A stretch of 64,000 nt of DNA from Diplocarpon mali (taxonomy: Eukaryota > Ascomycota > Leotiomycetes > Helotiales > Drepanopezizaceae): positions 73,383-137,382 of the forward strand of contig JAENRP010000100.1 of assembly GCA_024741835.1 (NCBI GenBank), read 5' to 3'. Positions 12,288 through 24,590 of the stretch are shown here, one piece after another (the first letter of the stretch is position 1; every line of letters begins with the position of its first letter). The notes below the pieces were generated by a model. The model saw nothing but the letters and a program-made list of their open reading frames with translations. It was not told where the DNA came from and did no database searches. Position numbers and translations under genes: made by a program.

Positions 12288-14191
12288 GGCTGCTGCGAGC
12301 GCTGTGGCTGTTTCGCCGCCGTTTACTCTGCATGGAGCCGTGGGTCTTGATCACTGTGCCATCTTCTCCGGAAATTTCCTCAATTTTGATGTAATTATCG
12401 AGGGAGCGCGTTCGAACAGGTCGTGAGTTGAAATTTGAGTATGGTACCTTCGATAGCTTGTACGAGGAGGCGCGTGCAAATGGCATAAAACGCGTTGGCC
12501 GGCGGTGAGCTTATCGTTGATTCGCTGCAGCAAAACCACTTTAACCTCACCGCCCTGGTACTGCCACACTCGCATATAACTTCGCCCGGACTTTCACCGA
12601 AAAAAACAAAGATATACTTTGAACAGTCAACTCATGCCTAAGCATTATCTTTTTTGAAGTTTTCATTGATGCACTGATTTGCTCTAACTTTCTCGAGCTT
12701 CGCTTGCGCCGCTCTCGGTGGCTCGTTGTATGCAACAAGTCGAGGTTTCGGAGTGTTCCCCTCCAGTTTCGCCATTGATTTCATCTCAATGGTTCTGTAG
12801 TCATGTGCTTACCATTCGCCAGTCCTCGGTGATCCGGCTAGGAATCGAAGATTGAATTACAGGAAACCCCTCGATGTGACGTTTAAAAGGGACTTGATGT
12901 TTTCCTGAATGCATATACACTACATCTTCTGGTCTTGAAATTTTCGAGTGCGCTCTAGATAGAAGATGATACGCCCTTCTCCTGTAGATGTACTTGCAGC
13001 CAGGACCATGACTGTGCCAGCTCTCGCTACTGGCAAGATCCGATTCCCGACTATGAGCAACGATGTGAATTCTGCGAAACGCAGGAATGGATTAGTCCGA
13101 TCTCACATAAATCACATTATACGACATGAGCTATTCAAATCATGATCGACGGGAGTGCGTATCTCGTGGTCCAGGTCTTTTGCACTATCCTAGCATGTTT
13201 TGGAATAGAATTTAATCTAGTGCTGCGTGTTCGGACTTGATCCTAGCGCTTATGAACTTGTGATCACGCGTCCAGCATGTTGCGAATACGATAGACATGT
13301 CTTTCCTTCAAAGAAGATTATCGGAATAGACTACTATTTTCATGCTTAGGCCCAGAAAGTGAAGCGTCGGGCTATATTGTGCGACTTGGATTGGAAGTAG
13401 GAATAAGCAGCTTCCCCCAGCGACACAATCTCACATCAGCAGAGCAAGAGGCACTCAACCAAATCGTCATCGACACTCAAGAGTTCCTAACATTAAGTGC
13501 GCTCGGGAGAATGAAGGCCCTTCGTCTGAGTGTAAAAGCCGCTTTTGGCATAAATCGAGAGTTTAAGCTGTAGGGCGATGCGGCTCTTGTGCTCCGGGGG
13601 GTCTTGCTTTAATAGTCCTAGGAGAAGCCTACACATTAATTTCACTGAGGATATTTGTTCGTTCAAGGAGCACAGAGGTAAGTCGACGTTCTTGTGGCGG
13701 CTCTAGTACGATCTCAACGCGAGGTACGGATATCACACTGATTTCTTATAATATAAGGGCCTTGATAAAGCTGCCTTTTAAATCTACACTATTGAAATCT
13801 CAGATACAATATTAGAATCGATTTGAGAAGTTCATTTTCATTCAAAATCTATAAGTTCGTGCCGCTAACGCAATAACTTGTATTCAAAAGGGGCTTTAGC
13901 GAAATTCTCGTTTCGACTATTTAGTTTCTCCGACAACACTTGGCTTGGAAACCCCCTCTCAAGCTCTATTCGCAGAGAATTCTCTAAAAATAAGATAACT
14001 AATCTCTCGTCAACTGTCAACCACCGGACAATAATGCAGCCTCCGTATAGTCGATAAAAATGTAATCAAATACCACATGCCACATGCCGCTAATGACTCA
14101 CTTCAATTGAAACATCTGCAGCCTCTTCAGCCTGGCCAGCTTCGCACGATCTCACAGCGCAGCACCACCAACCATAACCAAACAAGCAATC
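12288..14191. other. Intergenic region upstream of RIF1
   Basis: The first 300 bases upstream of 12287 are the RIF1 promoter and leader. No TATA box stands out. The rest holds only frames under 90 codons with no recognisable product. The 35 bases before 14192 are A/C-rich (CACCACCAACCATAACCAAA), like a fungal 5' leader. Confidence 0.5.
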
Positions 14192-14353
14192 ATGAATGGT
14201 GCCCGCACCAAGAAGCATGCCGAGCCCACAGAGCCATCGTTCCTCACCACCATCCTTTTCCTCCTCTCCCTCGCCCTCTTCCTCGTCTGGGAGCTGCTCA
14301 TATCCAACGCGCACCTCTACGCCGCGTTCATCTTCGCGGCCCATTATCTTTGA
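14192..14353 (+). CDS. Very small single-pass membrane protein, hypothetical
   Basis: A 53-codon frame starts at 14192 directly after a typical A/C-rich fungal leader. A short basic head (MNGARTKKHAEP) is followed by one hydrophobic helix (FLTTILFLLSLALFLVWELL, about 18-37) and an aromatic/Ala-rich tail. I do not recognise a family. Downstream, in another frame, a second coding-like stretch runs to the TAG at 14557-14559: a hydrophobic helix around AAAVVVALWFPCFWAYVAV, then a basic tail. It has no start of its own. A frameshift near the CCCCC at 14354-14358, or an unseen splice, could make this one two-helix protein. As it stands only the 53-residue form is supported. Confidence 0.5.
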   Translation: MNGARTKKHAEPTEPSFLTTILFLLSLALFLVWELLISNAHLYAAFIFAAHYL

Positions 14354-14559
14354 CCCCCAACGCTGCCGCTGTCGTCGTCGCGCTCTGGTTCCCTTGTTTC
14401 TGGGCTTACGTGGCTGTCAAGTGCCACGCGGGCCACAGGAAGGAGAGATTCGCGCCGACGCCGTTCACACTCCAGAATCTGCTGTGTGTCAGGCCTCTTT
14501 GGGGGGGATATAAGCTCAATGGGAGGAGATATGCTATCGTGGGACAAGCGCGAGGCTAG
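14354..14559 (+). pseudogene. Possible frameshifted second half of the small membrane protein
   Basis: Reading from about 14360 to the stop at 14557 gives a hydrophobic helix (VVVALWFPCFWAYVAV) and a basic C-terminal tail (CHAGHRKERFAP). GC content is high and codon use is like the preceding gene. It has no own ATG in a plausible context, and it is offset by one base from the upstream frame. It may be the remnant of a once-continuous gene, or an exon whose splice signals I cannot find. Confidence 0.3.
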
Positions 14560-15503
14560 TGAGCGTCGACTAGAGATGCTGTACGGATCATGAAATGAAA
14601 TCAGTGGCTGGGACTCGAATTTTCGTAACCAGATTAAGTGCCTAATAGCTTGGTGTAGTCGCCGCAGGGAGACCTAAGACGATTTTAGATTTTTGAGGAG
14701 CTATCTCTTGCTGGAGTCATTGAGAGTTTATAAAATACTGTAGTAAGTCCGAAGATGCGTATTTGACTTACAACTTCTTATTTAATTGAAGAACTTTGCC
14801 CTTCTTTGAAGTTAAGCTGAGTAGAGAACTACACAAGCGAATTAGAAATGGCGTTTTAGTCATCGTCCTATCTCAGGGCGCTAAGTCCAGAGATGTTCCT
14901 AAATTCGTAGAATATATCCTCCAGCTTCTCTATTTCCTCTTCGTCAATAACACACTGCCACCTGATCTCTCTCGGCGAAACCACGCAGCTACTCTCAATC
15001 GGAAACGGGCGTAGCACCAGAAATACCACCATCTCCTTCTTCCTCTCCCTCACTACTAGGACGGCAGCAGCCACCAACTTCACCATCTCTTTCGCCGTCG
15101 TCATCCTCATCGCCTCGTTCTCCTTCACCCTCTTCCTCCTGCGCCGAGACTCCGCCGCTGCCACCCGCCGCCGCTCCGCACCAAAGAAGGCAGCTTAACC
15201 CTAAAAATAGACTTATAATTGTCAGAAACTAAAGTAATAATTTCTTGTTATGATGTTATATACTAGATCCGCACCAATAAATTAATGATTTACGTATCCC
15301 ATTGTTACTTTTATTAAATCAGATAGTCAACGCTAAAATGCTATCCCGTGAGAAATCAACACAAAGAAAATGTTTTGTAAACCAGCATAAAAAGAAAAGG
15401 AGGCCGGCCACATCTTCTTTGTCCATGATCCTCGGCAAACACAACAGTACTTTGGTATCGTGCTCCCCTGCCAAAACGCCGTCCTGCGCCTTGAGCAAAT
15501 AAC
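14560..15503 (+). other. Intergenic with an orphan hydrophobic frame at about 15010-15198
   Basis: Mostly AT-rich. Between about 15010 and the TAA at 15196-15198 a plus-strand frame reads as one hydrophobic helix (FTISFAVVILIASFSFTLFLL) followed by a basic tail (RRDSAAATRRRSAPKKAA). The frame is open back to a stop near 14910 but has no ATG. It resembles the small membrane gene 0.8 kb upstream in layout only. It could be an orphan exon or a relic. The minus-strand frame over it looks like a shadow. Confidence 0.35.
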
Positions 15504-15600
15504 TGACAGAATCTAAAGGTGTAGATTCTGAGTTCTATGGAGCTGCAGGAGTATATTCAAGGTACGATTACATAAGCCCAATCCTTGTATATTCTAACCA
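15504..15600. repeat. Solo LTR of a short copia-like LTR family (relic)
   Basis: It begins TGACAGAATC and ends near TATTCTAACCA. It aligns along its length with the better-preserved solo LTR at 31860-31955: shared blocks are GGTGTAGAT, GAGTTCTATGGAGCTGCAGGAGT and GGTACGATTACATAAGCC. It is also related at both ends to the 134-bp LTRs of Copia-A. No internal domain remains and I see no clear target duplication. Confidence 0.75.
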
Positions 15601-15721
15601 AGAGGCATGGATTCGGCCACTGTATGGTACATTATCCGAGGGCCTTCCGTGCACTAGCAGCTGCCCGTCAATGGCGGGCGGGTAAAGGCTGGGCAAAGAC
15701 ATTTGGATTCATTATATAATA

Positions 15722-15742
15722 ATATATATATATATATATATA
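15722..15742. repeat. AT dinucleotide microsatellite
   Basis: A perfect (AT)n run of about 10 units, 94 bases upstream of the rhamnosidase start and 40 bases upstream of its TATA box. Confidence 0.9.
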
Positions 15743-15781
15743 CATATGCCCGGCGCTCTTCGCATCGACAACGACATAGAG

Positions 15782-15789
15782 TATAAAAG
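15782..15789 (+). promoter_or_regulatory. Probable TATA box of the rhamnosidase gene
   Basis: TATAAAAG lies 47 bases upstream of the ATG at 15836, with a second TATATAA just downstream (15793-15799). The position fits a very short leader. It is inferred from sequence and spacing only. Confidence 0.5.
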
Positions 15790-15835
15790 CCATATATAAC
15801 CCTCGCCAACCCCCCTCCCGCCTTTCGCCGTCGCC

Positions 15836-18243
15836 ATGTTTTGGATAACGCGTAGTATAAGTATCAGCATCCTTCCATTCGTTTTCATAGCCGGGCTCTG
15901 GTACTTCTGGCCCTCCACTCAAGCCGACTACCAATGGCCAAACCAGCTTAAAAACCCGCGCGGCGACTGGGAGAGATACGTCCGCTCGCCTCGCTCCAGT
16001 ATCGTGCGACCAGTTCGCGTTCTCAAGACTCATACGCGCGGGAATATCACGAACCCCGACGGCCTGCTCACGGGCAGAGGCTCGACCGTCTTGACGCGGG
16101 AGGCGAACCGGAATCCGCCCACGGCGCGTGGTGATGCGGATGTCGCTCCGGCTATCGTCGTCGATTGGGGTCAGAACGTGGCGGGATTCCTGTCGGTGGA
16201 ATTTGGAGGCGCCGTCAATTCCACCCCGGGCTTTCCAGGCATCAGGTTGGCCTTTTCGGAAACACAGCAGTTCCTGAGCGACCTCAGCGATTTCTCGCGA
16301 TCGAATAATGTGAGTCTTCCCGTCATCTCTTTGTTGGTGTGTACGGGCCTGTGGTTGATATCAAGTCTGACGGTGATCAAAACAGGGTCAAGCAATCACC
16401 CCGGGATCTGATCAGGTAACTAGTCTCCAAAGACGAGGACTATGCTCACCCATGGCAGATCGCCGTGAAGCCAAACCCATATACCTGGACTGACACGTAC
16501 GGTTGCGAATTCGGGAATCAAGTTTGTGCAGACGGCCTTCACGGCTTCAGGTACATGAAAATCTACCTCGACGCTCTCCCAGACGATGCCCCATACACGA
16601 CATCCTACGGTCAGGTCTTTATTGACTCGATGAGTCTCAATTTCACCGCATTCCTCGGGACTCCAGACACCTTCACCGGCTGGTTCGAGAGTTCCGACGA
16701 GCAACTCAATCAATGGTGGTACGATGGAGTATACACCAACGATATGTGTATCGATACCTTCAGAGCGAACGACACCGATCCTCGAGGGGCAGCAAGCCCG
16801 TCTCTGCTTGGGAAGCTGGTCCTCCATGATGGCGCTAAGCGAGATCGTGACCCGTATATAGGGGATCTGGCGGTTGCGTCGAGAACGTCGTATCTCACCC
16901 ATGATATCTCTGCGGCGACGCGGAATGTCCTGGCAGATATTGCGGATCATCAGCGGGCGGACGGCTGGCTCCCTCCAGCCAGCATGTAAGTCACGTGCCG
17001 GTGAGGATCACGTTACCTGCCTCCAAGCTACCCGGCCTGGCGAACAATGGTCGGCGAACATCTCAACTGACACCATGCCAGCAACAACTACACGCTCCCA
17101 CTGTACGACTACCCTCTCTGGTGGGTGGCTTGTAGCTATGATCTCTTCATGTATACGGGAGACACCGCCTACGTCCTAAGGTACTATTCCAACATGATGA
17201 AAGTGCTCGACACCTTCTACCCTTCGACGACCGACCCAGCAACAGGTCTTTTGAGCAAAGGGCTTGGGATCTCCGAAGGGTACGGCGACTACGCATTCCT
17301 CCCTCGCTCCGGGCCAGTCACCTACTACAACGCCCTCTACGTGCTCGCCCTCGACAACGCCGCCTCGATAGCCCGTTTCCTCGGCCACAAAGACGACTCC
17401 AGACGCTGGCAATCGCGTGCTCGTGTTGTCGCCGCCGCCATGTCTTCGCTCTTCGACAGCAAAGTAGGGGCCTTCTACGATGGCACCTGCGGCACGGACT
17501 TCTGCCAAACCCACGCCCAAGATGGCAATAGTCTCGCTATTCTCAGCGGCGTCGCCAATACCACCACTGCGCACTCCATCCTCAGCTACCTGTCTGCAGC
17601 GACCGCCCGTCCCTATGGCAACGCCTTCTACGACAACGACGCCATCGGGCCCTTTTCCCAGCGCGTTTACGCCTTTGTCTCCTACTTTGAGATCGCAGCC
17701 CGTTTCAAGGTCGGGCTGGGCACGTCGGCGCTCGAGGAAATGCGACGCTTGTACGGCTGGATGGCGACGCACGACCCGCAAGTCACCATGTGGGAGGGCA
17801 TCGGGCCCGGCGGGCGCCCGTACGAGGACGGCTTCACGTCCATGGCGCACGGCTGGGCCACGGGCGTCGTGCCAGCGTTGACGAACTACGTGCTCGGCGT
17901 CACACCCTCCGGCCCAGGCTTTGCGACCTGGAGCGTCAAGCCGATCCCTGGGGATGTCGCGTGGGCCAAGGGCGTTGTTCCTACGCCCCATGGCCCGGTA
18001 GATGTGTTTTGGACGCGGAATCAGCCGGATGCTTTGTTTTCCTTGCAGGTTACCGGCCCGAAGGGCACGCGGGGCGTGGTAAGTGTACCGGCCGGTGGTC
18101 AGCCGGTGTATTTTGATGGCAAGATGGTGGATGTGAGGGGCAGTGCGGTGGCCGACGATGGCTATGTAAATATGGCTGTAGAGGGGGGGAACATGCATAC
18201 TTTTACTCTTGGGTCTCGACAGGTTAGAAGCGATGAGATCTGA
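15836..18243 (+). CDS. Alpha-L-rhamnosidase, GH78-type (alpha/alpha)6 glycosidase
   Basis: Predicted to release terminal alpha-L-rhamnose from plant glycosides or rhamnogalacturonan outside the cell. Four exons, 15836-16309, 16386-16415 (30 nt), 16459-16985 and 17082-18243, give 2193 nt and 730 residues. All joins keep phase; donors are GTGAGT, GTAACT and GTAAGT. Residues 5-25 are a signal peptide or signal anchor (SISILPFVFIAGLWYFW). A beta-rich N-terminal part carries VVDWGQNVAGFLSVEF. The catalytic barrel contains DGAKRDRDPYIGDL (about 292-305) and later ITMWEG-type VTMWEGIGPGG (Glu about 582) and SMAHGWATG. A beta-sandwich at the C-terminus holds WSVKPIPGDVAWAKGVVPTPHG. These are the usual landmarks of fungal GH78-like enzymes. 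The exact substrate is inferred. It stands alone, with no partner sugar gene adjacent. Confidence 0.88.
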
Positions 18244-21200
18244 TTGTTTGTTTTCAGCGAATGTTAGATGTAAGGAACGATTACATGAAAGTAATGTTGT
18301 GCAGTATAGCTACGGAGCTGGGAAATTGAGTGTTCAGGATCCTGTGATTCCTGAATTGAAGTGAGATACGAAACTTGAAGGTTGACAGGATCGCCTGGAC
18401 CGAAAGTGGAGATCTTTGCTGCTCCCAACTGCTTGGCACGGAGGAGACGTAGAGTCAATTAGCTGAGCGAAAAGTGCATAGTTATATAAGTACCTATCAT
18501 ATACGGTATATTCGCCCACCCCTAGTCCCAATTATATCTAAGGCGGTTAGTTCCAGGTCTGGAGCTGTTGGTTTGCGTTCGCATGCTCTTCCATGTGTTC
18601 AGGATCTCTACTTGTCAGCGAATTTCTGCCTTGATATGTTAACCTACTGCAAAAGAAAAGAAAGGAGGGTGGCAGCGGCTCGTCCCTACACAGTAGGCTT
18701 GAGCCATCTTCTCCGGTCATTTTGCTCAGCTCTTGGTATTATTGCTTGGAGATTGATATTTTTTTATAAGGCGTAGCAAGTCAGGATTTCCTTGTAGATC
18801 TGTCGGATAGTTGACACTAGGAATTGCAGAAAGAGGGTGAATATTACTAAAAAAACATGAACAAAATGTAGTTCCTTACCTTTGTAACCTTAAGTCCTTA
18901 CAGATGAATCCATTCATAAGCAGATTGCAAACGTAGGAATTTTTATTGCACAGACTTTGACTTACTAAAACATACATATTATCAGAAGTCAAAGGTATTT
19001 GCAGCATACAGAAAAAGTAAGGAGTCTTTATCTAACTCCCAAATATATTAGATTCAACCAGCCTTGATATCCTGCTTTATAATTATATTTATTTGGAAAG
19101 GCAGTTTCAAGCACAATAATTAAAAGCCGAGTAGCTGGAAGACTGTTTGGTGACTAATCAATAATACTCGAAAAGCAAGCAATTTAAAGTAGTTTGTATT
19201 TGGTATTTATTAAGGTTCAAGGCCTTTGATATCTTCCCTGGATAGCTGGAGTTCTCAGCTCGCAGTGGAATTCTTGTCTTACTTTGACCTACTACACTCC
19301 AGAGAGAAAAATTCGGAAGTACAAATATCGTACTGCGGCTACCCTAGACATTTTCGCCTACGCTAAAGATGTACCCATATGTGGATATCTACTATATGAG
19401 AACTGTTGGTTTCACCTGAGTGTACACTGAAAGAAGTTTGGCTCTTGGTTGTATTATCGATTGATGATGATTCTAAGAGAAGGGGGGAGAGAGATAGAAT
19501 ACATTTAGTGTGTATGCCAGGATTGCCACGTGACAGGGTCTGTGCTCCCAACTCCACAGAGATATATTCCTATGAAAACGAATTGAACATGTCTAAGTAA
19601 AGGCGGTAGGATCTCTTGGCCGAGTAGCTATATTGTTTCTTTTGGTGGAAAGGCAAGCTACATCAGCCTGATATCAAAGCACCGCGTACTCCCGATTTTT
19701 CAATTCTTCAGATACTATATGTTATAATCTACCAATCTATAACCTATTGAAATGGAGCAATAGACTATCATATCTTCAACACTTTTAAGAACGGAAGGAT
19801 GAGGCTCAGGCTGATATGGATTTAGTAAAGGCTTGGGATGTTTTTTATGTCAAATTTTAGGATCTAACTTTTGAGAACGCCGCTTCTGAGTATAAGGTAT
19901 AGCTTTTTATATCGTAATGCAATCAGTCATTGTCCTTAGTAGTTGAGATTGATACTTAATATTAGTACCAAATTCAATCTGGATCCATAGCGTCCGAAGA
20001 AAAAATCGCACTTATATACTAATTGGGGCTTTGTAATGAACCTTGGAATCGTGTTTCAGATACCGGCGCTCTACTTAACCCTAAATATTTAATAAAATAG
20101 CGCTTATTTGACCAGGCCATACGATGAAGTGCTATTAGATTTTAATATTTAGGTGTAAAATAGTGTTTCATAGCCTAGATGACAAGTCCATGTTATAAGC
20201 GATCATTACTCCTAATAAATAAGTTTGCTCGCTATATTGTCTTCGAGAAACAAGGAGGCGCGAATAAGAGATAAAGAGTTGGGGGAATACCTTTGCCCCT
20301 GGGAAAATGAGTAAAGAGGGAAATATAGGAGAGATAGAGCGTTATCGCCAAGCCTGCTGTACCAGTGTGTAGGAACTGATGGGGTTTAGAGGCAGAGAAA
20401 TTGAAGTCATGAGATAGGTGGGTTGATATTGATGGGATGAAAAATGCTTATTACTGCAAACTGAGTCCTAGCCATCGACATTATGGTAGAAAGATACCTA
20501 GTTAAGAGAGCACACTACCCCAGTAGAACTAACCGCGAGATAAAATATAGATGCAGATAAAGCTTTAACATATCCTAGAAACGTGATATGTAAATCCGTA
20601 ATTTGTAGTCTGTAGTCTTTGCGAGATATCCTATTAGACCTATCAAAAAGCATAAGAAATCTTACCAAATTATATCTAGCTTCTTTCTATCGGCCAACAT
20701 GCTGCTAGGTAGCACCTATACAAGTCGTATTAGTCAACGTCTAAAGGGCCATGTGCGAGACGCGTGGTGCAGGGATATCCTACTGCAGGGTATACGTAGA
20801 TGTGCCAAGCCGGCGGTTTTTATATTTAGTAAAACCTGAAGCAAAAGACAATTCAAGTTAGATGGCACGGCGTATGGCTGTGTCTAGTACAGACTTCCAC
20901 TGCCGGTTGATGAGAGTATTCACTGTGATCAACGATGAAGGGCTTCTTATCTTTTGTACGTTGAAATAGTGGGCCATTGTGTGCTGGTGTGCATCCTACG
21001 CAGGAGGAACAGGGTGGCGGGAAGAATTGAATTTAGAAGGGAGACGACGACCACGGTCCCCCTTCGGCATCTCCGCCGACAGAAATACGCGTAGGTAAAG
21101 TCGGGTTTAAACCTGAGATAATTTAGGATGGGCAACTAGAAATAAAGATCATAAAAAGAGACATGTGACTATGAGATCTCACTCGGGTACATGAGCGAGT

Positions 21201-22894
21201 CCCTAGGGACAAAGGAATATATTTTCCGGATCTATAAGCAGAGGGAGGGCACACATGGCTCGTCTCAATTTATTTAAAACTTGAGGTCTTGGAAGAGTTA
21301 GTAGCCTGCACAGATACATTTCAAATACGTGTTTTCTACCTAAGCGTTCCTGGTAGTGAATGAGGGGAGTATAAGAGGTTGAACCTGTCGTAGGATTAAC
21401 TAGAAACTGATGCTTCTTATATTCGTGACTTTGTAGCTATTAGGGAAAGTAATTTTTCTCGCGTAATTAATTCCGTCGATACCTCGACTAATGCAATGTT
21501 TATCTTCTGCTACTTGACGAATTTTAAACAAAGCTTTAAGAATTGTATCAAAAGATTGCAATAGGGATTCATAGATATTTCACAACTAAGAAGTTTGGCC
21601 ATGTGTATTTCGCTTTTTACATAGAAGCATAATTTGAATGCTATGCATAGGTAGACGACGACTCAACACCTATAGGTGGTGTCTCCCACGAACCCCAGCT
21701 CTTTCCTCGAAAGAGTAAATGGAAAAGATATATTATACAGCTGGTATAATGTGATAAGTAGGGTTAAGGTTAAATAGCCGCTGACGATTAGTGAGACGCT
21801 TAGTAAGTAAATAAATAAATAATTATAATCGCGCAAGAAGGCGTCCGTAGCCTAAGACAAGAGTCGAGTTCGACCTAAGGAGGTTCCCTAACTTTATCAT
21901 CTATTTAAAGCACTACCTTGAGATCAGACTTAAGCTTAAGACCTAGAGAGTCCTGTTTTCGACTAAGACACAAAAGGAGACTTTTATCTCAGGAGTCAGA
22001 CAGGACCACGGGCTCAATAGTAAATGGCAAGAAGTTTTCAAGCTAGTTCTATTTATGTATAAAATACGACTATAGCCTTTCCGAAGTATGTTAAAGATAA
22101 CTTTCGTTAACCAGAATAGTAAACTCAACGCGGAACCTGCCACAACCCGCCCAGTTTCTCCTGGGTGTTTGCGGGGTCACGTGCACTCTGTCCTTAGCCA
22201 CTTAGTCAATGGATTATCGAACTATTTAGTACTAGGCCCTCGACTCACTTGTTTACATAGCAAAGCCTCTTCCTACTACCAGATATTCCACTACCGAATT
22301 CACCATTCTATACTTTAAAGGTTCTGATTTTATCGTATGAACCTTATCCTTCGCTAAACTGCATTATCACCACACATAGATGGCTACAGGATGTCTATAA
22401 TTAGAGCGGACTATACATTGATTTCAGGTTTACTGTACTAGCGATGAAAAAGCGCCAAATTTCGCATCCTCTTTTCCCATCCGCTAGAATGAGAAAGGAT
22501 CGGTGGTGCCAAGCCTTACGCGCGTAAGTCTACATTTAAGTATGGATCTGAGGTCAAGATTGTTCAAGATAACCGCGGAAATATCCCAGCCTAACCTATT
22601 TTTGAACCAACTTCTAGAGTTTATACCAAGTAGATGTAGGTAGCTTGACCAAAGTGCGTTCGCTCGGATATATCCGGGTCTACCCATAAACTCAGGTCCA
22701 TGCCCAGCTCTGTCCGTACAGAGGTATGTGCAGAGGGAGAGGAGACCGGCCAGTTAGTCGGGCAGCGAATACTAATACAAGTACAAGAACAAGTCGAAGC
22801 CCGAATGTTGAGCTGTGCCTAAGAGTGTCCGCGCCTCATCTCACCAGCTCACCTGCTGGCGTTGAGTTTCCTACACTCACAGTCTAGGGAGTTC
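18244..22894. other. 4.6-kb AT-rich gene desert
   Basis: No gene is supported. Open frames are all under about 100 codons and none carries a recognised motif. Sequence is AT-rich with many TAA/TAG triplets in every frame. I could not recognise an LTR pair, terminal inverted repeats or polyprotein motifs, so if this is decayed transposon DNA it is too degraded to name by eye. The final 100 bases before 22895 include the tyrosinase promoter. Confidence 0.5.
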
Positions 22895-24432
22895 ATGATG
22901 AAGCCTTCTGCTCTGCCTCTCGTTCTCGCCGCCGCGGCGAGCAATCTCGCGGGTGTTGATGCCATGTGGCGTTTCGGGTTCAATACTAATGACAGAAAGG
23001 CTCTCGATGCTCTGGTCGAGCGCGCAACTTCCAACATCTGGGGAATCCTCGAGGCGAGGACGTCCAACCCCTCTGCGACGTGCACGTCGAGGAACGTCGT
23101 CGTCCGCGTGGAATGGTACGCGCCTTGTTACTTAGCCTCACCCTCACTCTTTGATATAATATCAACACGCCTCTGCACATTGCTTGAGGGGGAAGTCTCC
23201 GCTGACCTCCATACTTCTCTAGGTCCACTTTGGAGCCGCAGCAGAAGGACTCCTACATCCGGGCCGTCCAGTGTTTGCAGGAAAAGAAAGCCATCACACC
23301 TCGCGCTGCTGGCCCTGGCGTGAAAACTCGTTTTCAGGATTTCGCTGCTCTGCATATCAACGAGACGGCCAACATTTACCACACTTCGCGTTTCTATACC
23401 TGGCAGAGGCAATTCCTTCACCTGTACGAGAAGGCTCTTCGCGACGAGTGTGGATATACTGGCTATCAGCCATACTGGGATGTAGGTCACGCTTCCGCTT
23501 TGTCTTTTTTTCCCTTCGTCGTACTCGTTGCAGACGGACACTCTTTCGATCTCGCGCTTGCTTCATCTCACTGTTTGGGTCTCTCGCTTCGCCTTACTGC
23601 CCCTTGCTCGCTCTCTTCGCTTATTAGAAAACATCACTGACCCGATTCCCCAGTGGTCCTCAACCAAGACAGTTGACGCCCACCCTCTCTTTGACGGGAC
23701 ACCATTGTCTCTCGGCGGTAATGGCCTCTACTCGCCAGGCAATGGCCCCTACACCTTTGAGCCCACGACCGGTTACCGCAAAAAGAATATCGCACCGGGC
23801 ACAGGCGGTGACTGTGTGATTTCTGGGCCCTTCGCCGATAGGTTGATCAAACTCGGGCCACATGGACCGCCCCTGAGATCGAGCCTTGATGGTCTTAGCA
23901 GCCGCTGTCTGAGGCGGGACTTCCGCGACAGCATGCTCCAAACTTACCTGCGATACCCGCAGGTGGCTGATCTGATGAAGCAGAATGACCTGCTGGCTTT
24001 TGATCGGATCATGGCTCACGGCACTAATCTACACGACTCCGGACTCCGGGCCATAGGCGGGGAATGCGATGATCTCTGGTCGTGCCCGCAAGATCCGGCC
24101 TATTACTTCCACCATGCGCAGATTGATCGTTTGCTCACCCTGTGGCAGGGCTTGGACCAGGAAACGCGGACGAAGCAGGTGATTCACACTTTGACTTACA
24201 AAAACCGTGAGTTTTTCTGGGAGGGGGCAGGCATCCGTCTCTTTTCTTGCTTATTCTCCCCCACCCCTCTTTTCTCCCCGGTTCTCAACTGCGTGCTAAT
24301 GCTTGGATAGGGCCTCCTTCAGATCCGGGATTACTGAGTACCGTTATTGATATGGGATTCCTAGACCATAGAAACACAATCGGGGATCTGAGCTCGACCA
24401 TCAATGGCCCATTCTGCTACACCTACGCTTAA
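22895..24432 (+). CDS. Secreted tyrosinase-fold protein with two apparent copper-ligand losses
   Basis: Tyrosinases use two His-bound coppers to oxidise phenols. Exons 22895-23115, 23223-23481, 23654-24206 and 24311-24432 give 1155 nt and 384 residues. A signal peptide (LPLVLAAAASNLAGVDA) directs secretion. Site A region: DFAALHINETANIYH supplies two His (118, 127), but the usual WHR motif reads TWQRQFLHLYE, with Gln135 where the third ligand is expected. The CGYTGYQPYWDW block is intact across the exon 2/3 join. Site B: LHDSGLRAIGG aligns with the family pattern H-x3-H at VHxSGHxxIGG, so His287 is kept but the second ligand is Leu291. The FHHAQIDRLLTLW block (His313/314) is intact. The C-terminus ends GPFCYTYA, as in family members. 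The rest of the gene has normal codons, splice sites and no stops. It may be a non-catalytic or altered-metal homologue. A longer exon 3 starting at 23534 is open but would add residues unlike the family. Confidence 0.85.
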
Positions 24433-24543
24433 ATAACCAGCACACGACTCCATTTTTGTTTTGCATCAGGATTAGAACTTAGTTCTCGGCGTTAGGATAA
24501 GAATCGGAGATGGGTTTTACTAAATTTCCTGAACAAGTTCCAG

Positions 24544-24590
24544 NNNNNNNNNNNNNNNNNNNNNNNNNNNNNNNNNNNNNNNNNNNNNNN
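24544..24590. other. Assembly gap (47 N)
   Basis: A run of 47 undetermined bases, 111 bases downstream of the tyrosinase stop. Its true length is unknown. Confidence 0.99.

Noticed and set aside
17176..18198. 340-codon minus-strand frame opposite the rhamnosidase
   Set aside because: Antisense shadow of a GC-rich exon; the plus-strand frame has clear GH78 landmarks.
18244..22894. A DNA transposon in the desert
   Set aside because: I looked for terminal inverted repeats and transposase motifs and found none.
23528..23653. Upstream extension of tyrosinase exon 3
   Set aside because: Open in frame, but the residues are unlike the family, and a phase-correct GTAGGT/CCCCAG intron restores the conserved PYWDW block.
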